A model generated the notes under the pieces. It ran no database searches and had not been told where the DNA came from. It worked only from the letters and a program-made list of their open reading frames with translations. Source: Deinococcales bacterium (GTDB taxonomy: Bacteria; Deinococcota; Deinococci; Deinococcales; JAAFIG01). From it: a stretch of 64,000 nucleotides of DNA. The translations under genes and the position numbers were made by a program. The stretch covers positions 20,047 through 84,046 of the forward strand of contig JAAFIG010000016.1 of assembly GCA_013298595.1 (NCBI GenBank). The letters are read 5' to 3'. Within the stretch, counting starts at the first letter, position 1; every line of letters begins with the position of its first letter. Below are positions 8,553 to 17,976 of this stretch, piece by piece.

Positions 8553-9545
8553 TTATTCCACTTGTAAGGTTAAGGTTTGTTCTTTGCCACGAATTGTGAC
8601 TGTGATGATGATGCTCTCCCCTATTTTCTTTTGGCGCATGATTCGGTGGTAATCACGTAATGTTTCTACAGGTTTTCCATCTAACTCGAGTAATTGATTT
8701 TCTCCGTGAATATCGAGAGTTAAACCCGCTTTAGCAGCAACACTGTTCTTTTCAATCAGGTCAATATCAAGTCCTTGAACTCGAGCATTTTGTGATACCC
8801 GAATGCCAACACCAGGAAGTTTGAGTTTAGCACCTGTTTTCATTTGCTCAAGCCACGGATCTAAACCAAAAAATGGCACAAGAAACGAAACTCGAGCATT
8901 TTCATCTTGGGCATAGCCAATACCCATACCGATGATTTTACCCGCGAAATTTAAGACAGCTCCACCTGAATCCCCTGGGTTAATTGGCACGTTAGAAAGC
9001 ATCATTCGGGTTGGAATCAGCAATTCTTGTTCTTGGATGTACCCTTGAATTGCACCATAACGCGGTTGAATAAAATCTTCGCCACTGTTACCAATTTCAA
9101 CAATAGGGTCGTTTATTTCTGCAGCTTTATGAAATTCAATTGGTAAAAACTCGAGCAAGCGATTAGCAGAAACCTGAATCAAGGCTAAATCTCTGGATTC
9201 ATCCCAACCAATCACTCGAGCAGGGAATAATTCTTGTTTGGTGGTCAGCACCTCGAGTTTATCAATCCCAATAACTGCATGATACGCGGTTAAAGCATAA
9301 CCACTGGCTGAAATTAAAAACGCACTTGCCCGCCCAGAACGGCTGTAATAATACTGGTCGTCACTCGAGACACTCAGACTTTGTAATTGCAGCATCGCAG
9401 GTCTAGCAGCCACAAAAGCACCCTGCATAAGCTGCTCGAGTTCGGCAGTCGGACGCGGCTTAAAAACAGGTTCAGCAACTCGAGGTGTGAGCCAATACCC
9501 AATCAAAAAAAAGGGAATTAAAAAGAGTAACCAAAATCGGCGCAC
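8553..9545 (-). CDS. HtrA/DegP-like membrane-anchored serine protease with PDZ domain
   Basis: 330 residues. An N-terminal membrane anchor (RRFWLLFLIPFFLIGYWL) is followed by an S1C trypsin-like domain. The triad is visible: His in ALTAYHAV, Asp in ESRDLALIQV and Ser in PINPGDSGGAV. The last 90 residues form a single PDZ domain (GVGIRV, LEKNSVAAKAGL type). It should face the cell exterior and degrade or guard misfolded envelope proteins. GTG 9545 is preceded by AGGTTT and a TAAACT box, so the transcript is probably leaderless. It is convergent with hemW and divergent from gcdH. Confidence 0.85.
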   Translation of the reverse strand: MRRFWLLFLIPFFLIGYWLTPRVAEPVFKPRPTAELEQLMQGAFVAARPAMLQLQSLSVSSDDQYYYSRSGRASAFLISASGYALTAYHAVIGIDKLEVLTTKQELFPARVIGWDESRDLALIQVSANRLLEFLPIEFHKAAEINDPIVEIGNSGEDFIQPRYGAIQGYIQEQELLIPTRMMLSNVPINPGDSGGAVLNFAGKIIGMGIGYAQDENARVSFLVPFFGLDPWLEQMKTGAKLKLPGVGIRVSQNARVQGLDIDLIEKNSVAAKAGLTLDIHGENQLLELDGKPVETLRDYHRIMRQKKIGESIIITVTIRGKEQTLTLQVE

Positions 9546-9551
9546 AAACCT

Positions 9552-9557
9552 AGTTTA
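9552..9557 (-). promoter_or_regulatory. -10 box TAAACT before the HtrA-like gene
   Basis: TAAACT on the minus strand lies 6 nt before GTG 9545 without a Shine-Dalgarno, matching the leaderless pattern seen across this window. Confidence 0.5.
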
Positions 9558-9597
9558 CCCGAGTCTGTAGGCAGTGCTTGGTTGTCCTTGGCATAGC

Positions 9598-10779
9598 ATG
9601 TCAAAATACATCATGTTCGATTATTTCAAAGCACTGGATTCCTTATCCGAAACCGAAAAAGACATTCATGCCTTGGCTCGAGAATTTGTGGACAAAGAAA
9701 TTATTCCCAGCGTTGGTGGATGGTGGGACGAAGGCACACTGCCTCGAGAACTGATTTCGAGAATGGGTGAATTGGGTTTTCTTGGACCAACCACACCAGA
9801 AGAATACGGTGGTGCTGGTATCTCGAGTACTGCTTATGGACTGATTTGTTACGAATTAGAACGCGCCGATTCTGGTGTGCGTTCAAGTGCCAGTGTGCAA
9901 GGCAGCCTTGTGATGTACCCAATTTATGCCTATGGCTCTGAGGAACAAAAAAAGCGATACTTACCCGAATTAGCTTCTGGACGAATGATTGGTTGTTTTG
10001 GATTAACCGAAGCCGATGGTGGCTCCGACCCCGGAGCCATGCGAACTCGAGCTGTCAAAGATGGTAACGGCTATGTTCTGAATGGCTCAAAAATGTGGAT
10101 CACCAACAGCCCAATTGCCGATATCGCTGTGGTTTGGGCAAAACTCGAGGAAAATGGCAAAGACATAATTCGCGGTTTTATCGTACCTCGAGATGCCAAA
10201 GGCTTTAGCACACCAAAAATCAAAAATAAACAAAGCCTACGTGCCAGTATCACAGGCGAAATCGTCCTCGAGGATTGCCGCATTCCATTAGAAAATGTAC
10301 TACCCAATTCAGGCGGACTTAAATCGCCACTAGGGTGTTTAACCCAAGCTCGCTATGGCATTGCATGGGGCGCACTCGGCGCACTCGAAGCGGTTTACAC
10401 CGAAACCCTCGAGTACACCAAAACCCGCACCACTTTTGGTAAACCAATTGCAGGGCGGCAACTGGTTCAAGACAAACTCACATGGATGGCAACCCAACAC
10501 ACCCTTGGTTTACTGATGGCAAAACGCCTTGGCGAACACAAAGATGGCGGCACCATGAACTACGCCCAAGTCTCCATGGCAAAACGCAACAATGTCCGCG
10601 TGGCATTACAAGGCGCACGTTTAGCTCGAGAATTGCACGGTGGCAACGGCATCACCACCGAATACCCAATCATTCGTCATATGCTCAACCTCGAGACCGT
10701 AGACACCTACGAGGGAACGCACGACATTCACACACTGATTGTTGGGCGGGACTTAACGGGTTTAAATGCGCTCGAGTAA
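9598..10779 (+). CDS. gcdH: glutaryl-CoA dehydrogenase-like acyl-CoA dehydrogenase
   Basis: About 393 residues of the acyl-CoA dehydrogenase fold. The FAD/substrate motif FGLTEADGGSDPG and WITNSPIADI are clear. The C terminus has VDTYEGTHDIHTLIVGR, in which the Glu is the catalytic base and the THDIH context is characteristic of glutaryl-CoA dehydrogenases. RYGIAWGALGALEA and LVQDKLTWM also fit that branch. The expected role is oxidative decarboxylation of glutaryl-CoA to crotonyl-CoA in lysine/tryptophan degradation. I chose ATG 9598; ATG 9613 (MFDYFKAL) is a close alternative. It stands alone. Confidence 0.8.
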   Translation: MSKYIMFDYFKALDSLSETEKDIHALAREFVDKEIIPSVGGWWDEGTLPRELISRMGELGFLGPTTPEEYGGAGISSTAYGLICYELERADSGVRSSASVQGSLVMYPIYAYGSEEQKKRYLPELASGRMIGCFGLTEADGGSDPGAMRTRAVKDGNGYVLNGSKMWITNSPIADIAVVWAKLEENGKDIIRGFIVPRDAKGFSTPKIKNKQSLRASITGEIVLEDCRIPLENVLPNSGGLKSPLGCLTQARYGIAWGALGALEAVYTETLEYTKTRTTFGKPIAGRQLVQDKLTWMATQHTLGLLMAKRLGEHKDGGTMNYAQVSMAKRNNVRVALQGARLARELHGGNGITTEYPIIRHMLNLETVDTYEGTHDIHTLIVGRDLTGLNALE

Positions 10780-10785
10780 CGATCT

Positions 10786-10998
10786 ATGGGAAAACGTAAA
10801 GTACGTTTTGTTATCAAACCAGATGGTCAAGGTTACTGACGCGTTTGGGACAACAAATTAGCAAGATGGTGGGGAAATCCATTTGCGGAAATCCCAGAAG
10901 CCTTAATTGCTGAACTAAATGGCAAGAAGCAGCCACGTGAATTGGTAAAATTGAGTAAAACCAAATTGCGCCAATACAAAAAATTAAACCACAGATAA
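10786..10998 (+). pseudogene. 70-codon gene interrupted by an in-frame TGA
   Basis: From ATG 10786 the frame reads MGKRKVRFVIKPDGQGY, then TGA at 10837-10839, then RVWDNKLARWWGNPF and on to a TAA at 10996. The reading frame and composition continue smoothly across the stop. TGA for TGG would give GYWRVWDN, so one G-to-A change explains it. The product would be a small basic protein of unknown function. No CTCGAG occurs in it. It may be a pseudogene or a read-through gene. Confidence 0.5.
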
Positions 10999-11073
10999 GT
11001 TATTCACTGAGGTGTGCTGCTCATCGCTCTCGAGAACTTTGCTTAGACCTATCTTTTGCAATTTGTCAGCCAG

Positions 11074-11079
11074 TACACT
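11074..11079 (+). promoter_or_regulatory. -10 box TACACT before the first M29 aminopeptidase
   Basis: TACACT is 6 nt before GTG 11086. It supports that start rather than the TTG 30 nt upstream, and alignment with the neighbouring paralogue's N terminus agrees. Confidence 0.5.
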
Positions 11080-11085
11080 ATTACT

Positions 11086-12336
11086 GTGAACTTTACAGAT
11101 AAACTCGAGAATCTTGCCATGCTGGTTGTGCAAGTCGGTAATAACATTCAACCCGGACAACGCTTGGTGATTCGAGCACCGCTCGAGGCAGCACCATTGG
11201 TGCGTCTGGTGGCAAGAAAAGCCTATCAAGTTGGAGCGAGTTTAGTGGATGTGCAATGGTCGGATGATCTGACCACACTCGAGCGTTTACAACATAGCCA
11301 AGAAGCGTTTTTATCCGAGATTTCCGAATCGGCTTTTCGGGTTGGGGATGAAACTGTCGAACGCGGCGATGCCTTTCTGGCAATTCTGGCTAACGACCCT
11401 GCTGTTTATGCCAATGCTGAACCATCTCGAGTGGCAACCATGATAAAAGCCGTTGGTGCGCGGAGCAAAAAACGCCTCGAGGCATTTGGTGCTGGTATGG
11501 TCAATTGGTCGATTGTACCGTATGCCGTGCCAAGTTGGGCTAACAAAGTCTTTCCTCATGAATCGCCTGAAGTTGCTCTCGAGAAATTATGGAATGCCGT
11601 GTTTATGGTGACTCGAGCCGATCAAGCTGACCCTGTGACCGCTTGGAAAACACATTTGCACGATCTGGAAGCGCGTCGGGATTTTTTGAATACCCAAAAA
11701 CTTCGTCGTCTCGAGTTTAGAGCACCCGGTACAGATTTGCAGATCGAATTGCCTGAATTGCATCGTTGGGAGGGTGGTTCGGGTCGGACAAGCAATCCGC
11801 GTCATGGTCAGTCAATCACGTATGTGCCTAATATCCCCACCGAGGAAGTCTTTACAATGCCGCATCGTTTTGGAGTCAATGGCACTGTCCGAGCCACCAG
11901 ATCACTTGGGTATAGCGGTCAGATTATTGATGGGATCGCAATGACTTTTAAGGATGGTAAAGCTGTGGCTGCGTCGGCAACCACCAATGAGGCGACGCTG
12001 CATCAATTACTGGCTTCCGACGAGGGTGCTAAACACCTTGGCGAAGTGGCATTGGTGGCAGAATCTTCACCTGTGGCACGTAGCGGATTGCTGTTTCACG
12101 AAACGTTATTTGATGAAAATGCTGCTTGTCATATTGCAATGGGCAGAGCTTACGCTTACACCTTACACAATGGCACCGCCATGAATCCTGCACAACTGCT
12201 CGAGAACGGTGCAAACGATTCGCAAGTCCATGTGGACTGGATGATTGGTAGCAAAGACATGGATGTGGTTGGTATCCGAGCCGATGGGACTAAACTCGAG
12301 TTACTCAGTGCTGGACAATGGGCATTTACTGTCTAA
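11086..12336 (+). CDS. M29-family metalloaminopeptidase (AmpT/AmpS-like), copy 1
   Basis: 416 residues of peptidase family M29 (thermophilic aminopeptidases such as Thermus AmpT), cytosolic two-metal exopeptidases. Metal-ligand regions are visible: PTEEVFTMPHR and VALVAESSPVARSG supply glutamates, FHETLFDENAACHIAMGRAY supplies His and Tyr, and SQVHVDWMIG supplies His and Asp. The start MNFTDKLENLA aligns with MDFQTKLEHLA of the next gene. The two are close tandem paralogues separated by 13 nt and probably co-transcribed. Confidence 0.85.
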   Translation: MNFTDKLENLAMLVVQVGNNIQPGQRLVIRAPLEAAPLVRLVARKAYQVGASLVDVQWSDDLTTLERLQHSQEAFLSEISESAFRVGDETVERGDAFLAILANDPAVYANAEPSRVATMIKAVGARSKKRLEAFGAGMVNWSIVPYAVPSWANKVFPHESPEVALEKLWNAVFMVTRADQADPVTAWKTHLHDLEARRDFLNTQKLRRLEFRAPGTDLQIELPELHRWEGGSGRTSNPRHGQSITYVPNIPTEEVFTMPHRFGVNGTVRATRSLGYSGQIIDGIAMTFKDGKAVAASATTNEATLHQLLASDEGAKHLGEVALVAESSPVARSGLLFHETLFDENAACHIAMGRAYAYTLHNGTAMNPAQLLENGANDSQVHVDWMIGSKDMDVVGIRADGTKLELLSAGQWAFTV

Positions 12337-12349
12337 GAGGATGTGACCT

Positions 12350-13600
12350 ATGGATTTTCAAACGAAACTCGAGCATTTAGCCGAATTAGCCATTCGGGTT
12401 GGCACGAATTTGCAGTACGGACAGCGTTTAAACATTTATGCACCGCTCGAGTCGATAGAATTGGTGCGTTTGATTACGCGTAAAGCTTATCAAGCGGGTG
12501 CCAGTCTGGTGGTGGTTTTTTGGACTGAGGAAGCCATTGGTTTAGAGCGTATTGTGCACAGCCAAGACGAATTTTTGACCCGCGTTGCCGAAGAACCTTT
12601 TCGCAATTACGAAGAATTTACTCAGCGTGGCGATGCTCGTTTACGCATTCGTATCAGCAAGCCCGAAGTGTTTGCCAATGCCGATGCTGACCGTATGCAA
12701 GTGATTTCTAAAGCCACCAACGCTCGAGCGAAACTCAGCCTTGATAAATTTCACTCGAGCATGGTCAATTGGTCTATTGTGCCATTTGCCGTGCCGAATT
12801 GGGCAGAAGTGGTTTTTCCCAATGAAGCACCTGATATTGGTTTAGAAAAACTCTGGGATGCTTTGTTTATGGCAACTCGCGCCGATCAACTCGAGCCTGT
12901 GCAAGCTTGGCAGCAGCATTTAACACAATTGGAAGCGCGTCGAGATTTTCTTAATCTGCAAAAGCTGCAACGGCTCGAGTTCAAAGCACCAAATACCAAT
13001 CTGACCATCGAATTGCCTGTATTGCATCGTTGGGAAGGAGGTTCGGCACAAACCATCAATCCGAACCATCCGAGTTCAATTCGTTACGTGCCAAATTTAC
13101 CAACCGAAGAAGTTTTTACTGTGCCACATCGCCTTGGTGTCAATGGCTTGGTAGCTGCTACCAAGCCATTGCTGGCTCGAGGAAAAATCATTGAAGGTAT
13201 TGTTATGACCTTTAAGGATGGCAAAGTAACCGAGGCTCGAGCCAGCAAAAACGAGCAGACTTTGCTGCAAATTCTTGAACTTGACGAAGGCGCAAGTCGG
13301 ACTGGTGAAGTGGCACTGGTGGCAGAGTCTTCGCCTGTGGCACGCAGTGGTTTGTTATTCCAAGAAACGTTATTTGATGAAAATGCGGCTTGCCATATCG
13401 CCATGGGCAGTGCTTACTCGTACACCATCCAAGGTGGTGACAGCATGACCAACGAACAACTGCTCGAACATGGTGCCAATAACTCGCAGGTTCATATGGA
13501 TTGGATGATAGGCAGTTCGCAAATGGATGTGGTTGGCATTCGTGCCGATGGTTCTAAACTCGAGTTACTGAGTGCTGGACAATGGGCATTTGAAGTTTAG
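12350..13600 (+). CDS. M29-family metalloaminopeptidase, copy 2
   Basis: 416 residues, similar to the preceding gene along its whole length. The same ligand motifs are kept: PTEEVFTVPHR, LVAESSPVARSG, FDENAACHIAMGSAY and SQVHMDWMIG. Differences concentrate in residues 20-130 and in the linker, so the copies may differ in peptide preference. ATG 12350 has a weak GAGGATG upstream, and translation may depend on the first gene. A clear terminator follows at 13623-13656, closing the two-gene unit. Confidence 0.85.
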   Translation: MDFQTKLEHLAELAIRVGTNLQYGQRLNIYAPLESIELVRLITRKAYQAGASLVVVFWTEEAIGLERIVHSQDEFLTRVAEEPFRNYEEFTQRGDARLRIRISKPEVFANADADRMQVISKATNARAKLSLDKFHSSMVNWSIVPFAVPNWAEVVFPNEAPDIGLEKLWDALFMATRADQLEPVQAWQQHLTQLEARRDFLNLQKLQRLEFKAPNTNLTIELPVLHRWEGGSAQTINPNHPSSIRYVPNLPTEEVFTVPHRLGVNGLVAATKPLLARGKIIEGIVMTFKDGKVTEARASKNEQTLLQILELDEGASRTGEVALVAESSPVARSGLLFQETLFDENAACHIAMGSAYSYTIQGGDSMTNEQLLEHGANNSQVHMDWMIGSSQMDVVGIRADGSKLELLSAGQWAFEV

Positions 13601-13622
13601 GAATTCTATGACGTGTTGTGTT

Positions 13623-13656
13623 TGGTACAAAGCCACTTTGGTTTTGTACCATTTTT
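13623..13656 (+). terminator. intrinsic terminator after the aminopeptidase pair
   Basis: TGGTACAAA (13623-13631) pairs with TTTGTACCA (13643-13651) and is followed by five T. Confidence 0.8.
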
Positions 13657-13738
13657 CTGGTTGCCAACAGCATTTGACAAATGAAAGCCACAATCCTTAG
13701 ACTGCCGCTATTCACAACACCTTCTATATTGGAGAAAC

Positions 13739-14746
13739 ATGAAAAGCAGCATTGGAGTTGCATTTATTGGCGCTGGACGCATGGGCTTAACCCACGCACA
13801 AACTCTTGGTAATATTGCTGCCGCTCGAGTTTTGGTGGTTGCAGATGCCAATCTCGAGGCGGCAGAACGCGGTAAAATCTTGGCTCGAGCCGAACGTGCT
13901 ACCGCTGATATCGAAGCTGCAATCAATCATCCTGAGGTCGAAGCGGTGATGATTGTTACACCAACCGATACCCATGCCAACCTCATTCAGATGGCTGCCA
14001 AAGCAGGCAAAGCGATTTGGTGCGAAAAACCGATTGCTTTAACCCTCGAGGAAACCCAAACGACCCTCGAGATTGTAGAAAAAGCTGGTGTACCATGTCA
14101 GATTGGTTTTCAGCGACGTTTCGATCCAGGGTATATGCGGGCTAAAGAGTTAATTGAAACTGGCAAACTGGGTAAGCTCGAGTCTTTTCGTTCGCTGGGG
14201 CGCGATACGTATTTACCGAATCCTGCGGGGATTCGCCCCGGCGGTGGCACATTTTTGGATATGACAGTGCATGATTTTGATTTGGCACGGTTTTTGATTG
14301 GTGAAGTGGTCGAGGTCAGTGCGTGGGGCGCAGTTTTAGCCCATGAAATGTTTGCCGAAAATGATGATTGCGATACCGCTGTGTGCATGTTGCGTTTTGC
14401 CAATGGTGTGCTTGGTGTGGTCGAAAGCGCAAGGCATTCTAATTGGGGGTACGATATTCGCACTGAAGTGGCGGGTTCGGAAGGCAAAGTGGTGATCGAA
14501 GCACCACATAAAACACCATTACAGCACTTCACAGGTTTTCAAAACCACACCGATGTTTACATTAATTTCCCAGATCGTTTTGCCGATGCTTACCGCCAAC
14601 AAATGGAAGCATTTTTTGCAGCGCTGCAAAACAACTCAACCCCAAGCCCAGGTCCAAAAGATGCCCTCGAGACACTACGAATCTGCTTAGCCGCTAAGCA
14701 AAGTTGGCAGCAAGGTAAACCCATCAAGGTTCAGGAAGCCAAATGA
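13739..14746 (+). CDS. iolG: inositol 2-dehydrogenase-like oxidoreductase, copy 1
   Basis: 335 residues of the Gfo/Idh/MocA family. The Rossmann motif FIGAGRMGLTHAQTL is at residue 9, CEKPIALTLEE carries the catalytic-type Lys, and HDFDLARFL is the conserved C-domain strand with its His. It should oxidise myo-inositol (or an isomer) to scyllo-inosose with NAD, the first step of inositol catabolism; the following iol genes support this substrate. ATG 13739 has GGAG 8 nt upstream, and a TATATT overlaps the same place. It overlaps the next gene by ATGA and begins the cluster. Confidence 0.85.
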   Translation: MKSSIGVAFIGAGRMGLTHAQTLGNIAAARVLVVADANLEAAERGKILARAERATADIEAAINHPEVEAVMIVTPTDTHANLIQMAAKAGKAIWCEKPIALTLEETQTTLEIVEKAGVPCQIGFQRRFDPGYMRAKELIETGKLGKLESFRSLGRDTYLPNPAGIRPGGGTFLDMTVHDFDLARFLIGEVVEVSAWGAVLAHEMFAENDDCDTAVCMLRFANGVLGVVESARHSNWGYDIRTEVAGSEGKVVIEAPHKTPLQHFTGFQNHTDVYINFPDRFADAYRQQMEAFFAALQNNSTPSPGPKDALETLRICLAAKQSWQQGKPIKVQEAK

Positions 14747-15762
14747 AACCACTGGGTATTGCCATTGTTGGTGCGGGGAGAATGGGTTGGATTTTTGCTC
14801 GAGCCATTGCTGCCCTGCAACCACAAGCTCGAGTGACTTGGGTTGTCAGTCGCAGCCAAGCCAGTGCCGAAAAAATGGGGCTGCATTTTGCCTGCCAATT
14901 TGCTACCACTCTGGAAGATGCCCTCAAAGATTCTGCTGTTGATGCCGTGGTGATTGCAGCCGCGACTCCCGCCCATGCCGAGCTTGCAATTCAATGCGCG
15001 AAAGCCAAAAAACCATTTTTTATCGAAAAACCAATTGCCGATACCCTCGAGAATGGTCGCAAAATCATTCAAGCAGTTAAAGAAAACAATGTCCTCAACA
15101 TGGTTGGATTTCATCGCCGATTTGACCCTGCGTACAGCCAAGCCAAACAACAAATCGAAAAAGGCGAACTTGGTAAACTCGAGATTTTCAGATCTATTTC
15201 CCGAGATGCCGATATGGGTTCCTCGAGCCTCGAGTTTCATTTAAGCAGCGGTGGTTTAATCGTAGACCTTGGTGTTCACGACATGGACTTAGCCCGTTGG
15301 TACATGGGTGAAGTGCTCGAGGTACAAGCCCTTGGTGGGGCATTGACCGACCCAAGTTTAACGCAACACAATTTGCACGATACTGCTGTGGCGATTCTGC
15401 GTTTCGCTAGTGGCGCGTTTGGCACCATCGAAATGGCTCGCAGTACGGCTTACGGACACGAGGTTCGCAGCGAAATCCTTGGTTCCAAAGGCAAATGCAG
15501 CATCGAACGCGACCAACGCGGCGACCTAAAAACCTACACCTCGAGCGGCGCACACTACGACCGACCTCGAGGTTTTGAAGAACGCTTTGCCGCTGCCTAC
15601 CAAGCCGAAATGAGTGCTTTTATCCAAGGTGTCTCGAGCCAACAAGCCATGATGCCTGATGCCACAGATGCGTGGTATTCGTTGCGGTTAGCCATGGCAG
15701 CCCAAGAAGCTCTGAGCACAGGAAAAACTGTACAAGTCAATAGCTATGGCGGTAATTTATGA
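14743..15762 (+). CDS. Gfo/Idh/MocA oxidoreductase, second iolG-like copy
   Basis: 339 residues. It shares the layout of the preceding enzyme (VGAGRMGWIFARAI, FIEKPIADTLENG, HDMDLARWYMG) but is clearly diverged. Paired IolG-type enzymes in inositol clusters often split the work between myo- and scyllo- or chiro-inositol, which I infer here. The ATG overlaps the upstream stop (ATGA), so the two are coupled. A 30-bp palindrome lies about 50 nt beyond its stop. Confidence 0.75.
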   Translation: MKPLGIAIVGAGRMGWIFARAIAALQPQARVTWVVSRSQASAEKMGLHFACQFATTLEDALKDSAVDAVVIAAATPAHAELAIQCAKAKKPFFIEKPIADTLENGRKIIQAVKENNVLNMVGFHRRFDPAYSQAKQQIEKGELGKLEIFRSISRDADMGSSSLEFHLSSGGLIVDLGVHDMDLARWYMGEVLEVQALGGALTDPSLTQHNLHDTAVAILRFASGAFGTIEMARSTAYGHEVRSEILGSKGKCSIERDQRGDLKTYTSSGAHYDRPRGFEERFAAAYQAEMSAFIQGVSSQQAMMPDATDAWYSLRLAMAAQEALSTGKTVQVNSYGGNL

Positions 15763-15810
15763 AGCGATTGCTTGCAGGCATTTTCAGCAATCATCATTTA
15801 ACAACCATTT

Positions 15811-15840
15811 CGTAGGGGCGAGGCATGCCTCGCCCCTACG
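15811..15840. repeat. perfect 30-bp REP-like palindrome
   Basis: The sequence 15811-15840 is a perfect dyad: the left arm is CGTAGGGGCGAGGCA and the right arm its reverse complement. Decayed copies or halves occur near 17795, 17939, 19963, 36562 and 44459, always between genes. This is the pattern of a REP-type extragenic palindrome. It sits between iolG2 and iolD and could end or protect transcripts. Confidence 0.75.
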
Positions 15841-15910
15841 GTTGCGTCCCACACGAAATTTTTTGTACGTTTGTAGTATGTCTCGAGTAACACGTTTTAG
15901 GAGGTCATCC

Positions 15911-17788
15911 ATGAAAACAATTCGGTTAACCGTGGCACAAGCTGTTATTAAATTCCTCGCGGTTCAATTTTCTCAACGCGATGGGAAACAACGGCGTTTG
16001 ATTGCTGGGGTTTGGGGCATTTTTGGTCATGGCAATGTGGCTGGGTTGGGGCAGGCTCTCGAGGAATTTGGTGATGATTTAGATTTGCCTACGTACCGCC
16101 CGCAAAACGAACAAGCGATGGTGCACACCGCAGCCGCATTTGCAAAGCACACCAATCGCTCGAGCACGTTTGCTTGTACCGCTTCGATTGGTCCTGGTTC
16201 GACCAATATGCTCACTGCTGCGGCAGGTGCGACCATTAACCGTTTGCCTGTGTTGTTATTGCCCTCGGATTATTTTGCTAACACCTTACCAAATCCTGTG
16301 TTGCAACAACTCGAGCATCCAATTGAACTCGATAGCAGTGTCAATGATGCGTTTCGTTTGGTCAGTAAATTCTATACGCGCATCACTCGAGCCGAGCAGC
16401 TGTTTACTGCGTTACCCGAAGCCATGCGGGTGTTGACCGATCCTGCCGAAACAGGAGCCGTGACGATTTCTTTACCCGAGGATGTACAAACTGAAGCTTT
16501 TGATTTTCCACTCGAGTTTTTCCATAAGCGAGTCTGGCGAATTCGTCGTCCTGTACCAGAACCTGAAATGCTCGAGGCAGTGGTGAAGTTACTAAAGAAT
16601 GCCAAGCGCCCACTGATTATTGCTGGTGGTGGTGTGATGTACTCCGAATCCAACGCAGTACTATCCGAATTTGCCAGCAGCTATGGTATTCCTGTTTGTG
16701 AATCGCAAGCGGGTAAAGGTGCGATTCCGTGGGATCATGCCATGAACATTGGAGCGATTGGTTCTTCGGGTGGTTTAGCCGCCAATATCCTAGCTCGAGA
16801 TGCCGATGTAGTTATTGCCATTGGTACTCGGTTAGCTGATTTTGTAACAGCCTCGAAAACCGCTTTTCAAAACCCTGATGTTCAATTTATTGGCTTGAAT
16901 GTGGTACCAATGGATGCTGTCAAATTATCTGGTGTTGCCTTGATCGCCGATGCCAAACGAGGACTCGAGGCGTTGCAAACAGCGCTGGGGAGCTTCAAAG
17001 GCACCAGTGCGAGTTATCGTAAAGAAGTTTCAAAACTCAAACTCGAGTGGGAAAAAATTGTCACCGAGTACCGCACTCCGAACTCGAGCCAAGGCTTCTT
17101 ATCGCAAACCGCTGTCATTGGTATGGTCAATAAAGCTGTTGGTGGGCATAGCAGTGTGATTTGTGCAGCGGGGAGTATGCCAGGCGATTTACTTAAACTC
17201 TGGCGACCCACCGACCCAAAAGCCTATCATGTCGAATACGGATTTTCTTGTATGGGTTACGAAATTCCTGCCGCGCTGGGTATTAAACTCGCCGAAGCCA
17301 AACGCGAAGTGGTGGTGTTTATTGGCGATGGCACGTACTTAATGATGAACTCCGAAATTGTTACCGCTGTTGCCGAAGGACTCGATTTCACCATTATTCT
17401 TGTAGACAATAAAGGCTACGGTTCAATTCGCCGTTTACAAATGGAAACTGGTTCGCCATCATTTAACAACGAACTGCGTTACCGTAACCCAAAAACCAAG
17501 CGCACCGATGGCAAACCTGTGATAGTAGATTTTGTCAAACACACCCAAGCAATGGGGGCAACCTCGTGGTACGCAGATACCTACGCTGCCCTCGAGCAAG
17601 CCCTAAAAGCAGCCAGCAAAACAAAAGGGGTCAAAGCCATTGTTGTGCCAGTCAGTCTCGAGGAAAGTGCTCGAGGTTTTGAGAGTTGGTGGGATGCGCC
17701 GATTGCAGCTGTCTCGAGCCAAAGTAACGTGAAAAAAGCCCGTAAGAATTACGAATCTAAACTCGAGAAGCAACGTAAATTTATTTAA
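15911..17788 (+). CDS. iolD: 3D-(3,5/4)-trihydroxycyclohexane-1,2-dione hydrolase
   Basis: About 625 residues of the thiamine-diphosphate enzyme family. It hydrolyses the ring of the diketone made by IolE, giving 5-deoxy-glucuronate. Landmarks are GVWGIFGHGNVAGLG and PTYRPQNEQAMVHTA (ThDP Glu region), central AGGGVMYSES and the cofactor-binding FIGDGTYLMMNSEIVTA. ATG 15911 is chosen because AGGAGG lies 6 nt upstream; the frame is open further upstream but crosses the palindromic repeat. The length is normal for IolD. Confidence 0.92.
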   Translation: MKTIRLTVAQAVIKFLAVQFSQRDGKQRRLIAGVWGIFGHGNVAGLGQALEEFGDDLDLPTYRPQNEQAMVHTAAAFAKHTNRSSTFACTASIGPGSTNMLTAAAGATINRLPVLLLPSDYFANTLPNPVLQQLEHPIELDSSVNDAFRLVSKFYTRITRAEQLFTALPEAMRVLTDPAETGAVTISLPEDVQTEAFDFPLEFFHKRVWRIRRPVPEPEMLEAVVKLLKNAKRPLIIAGGGVMYSESNAVLSEFASSYGIPVCESQAGKGAIPWDHAMNIGAIGSSGGLAANILARDADVVIAIGTRLADFVTASKTAFQNPDVQFIGLNVVPMDAVKLSGVALIADAKRGLEALQTALGSFKGTSASYRKEVSKLKLEWEKIVTEYRTPNSSQGFLSQTAVIGMVNKAVGGHSSVICAAGSMPGDLLKLWRPTDPKAYHVEYGFSCMGYEIPAALGIKLAEAKREVVVFIGDGTYLMMNSEIVTAVAEGLDFTIILVDNKGYGSIRRLQMETGSPSFNNELRYRNPKTKRTDGKPVIVDFVKHTQAMGATSWYADTYAALEQALKAASKTKGVKAIVVPVSLEESARGFESWWDAPIAAVSSQSNVKKARKNYESKLEKQRKFI

Positions 17789-17794
17789 ACCAGT

Positions 17795-17957
17795 CGTAGG
17801 GGCGGGGCTTGCCTCGCCCTCGAGCTTCCATCGGACAGAAGAACAAACGAGAATTCAATAAAGTTCTTTTGCGGGTTTTGAAACAGCAAGTGCAAACAAA
17901 TGTGCTTTACAAGCAATAGAATTAAACCTTGCTGGCTGGGCGAGGCAAGCCCTACGT
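17795..17957. repeat. 163-bp intergenic element with REP-like terminal inverted repeats
   Basis: The left end (17795-17819) and right end (17939-17957, GGGCGAGGCAAGCCCTACG) are inverted copies of the palindrome at 15811, the left carrying a few extra bases. About 115 bp of A+T-rich sequence without a gene lies between them. It may be a REP pair (BIME-like) or a small non-autonomous element, lying between iolD and iolE. Confidence 0.5.
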
Positions 17958-17976
17958 AAAAAGAATTTGAGGTGTT

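Noticed and set aside
15746-15910. A longer iolD with an N-terminal extension
   Set aside because: The extension crosses the 30-bp palindrome; AGGAGG and the family's usual start support ATG 15911.
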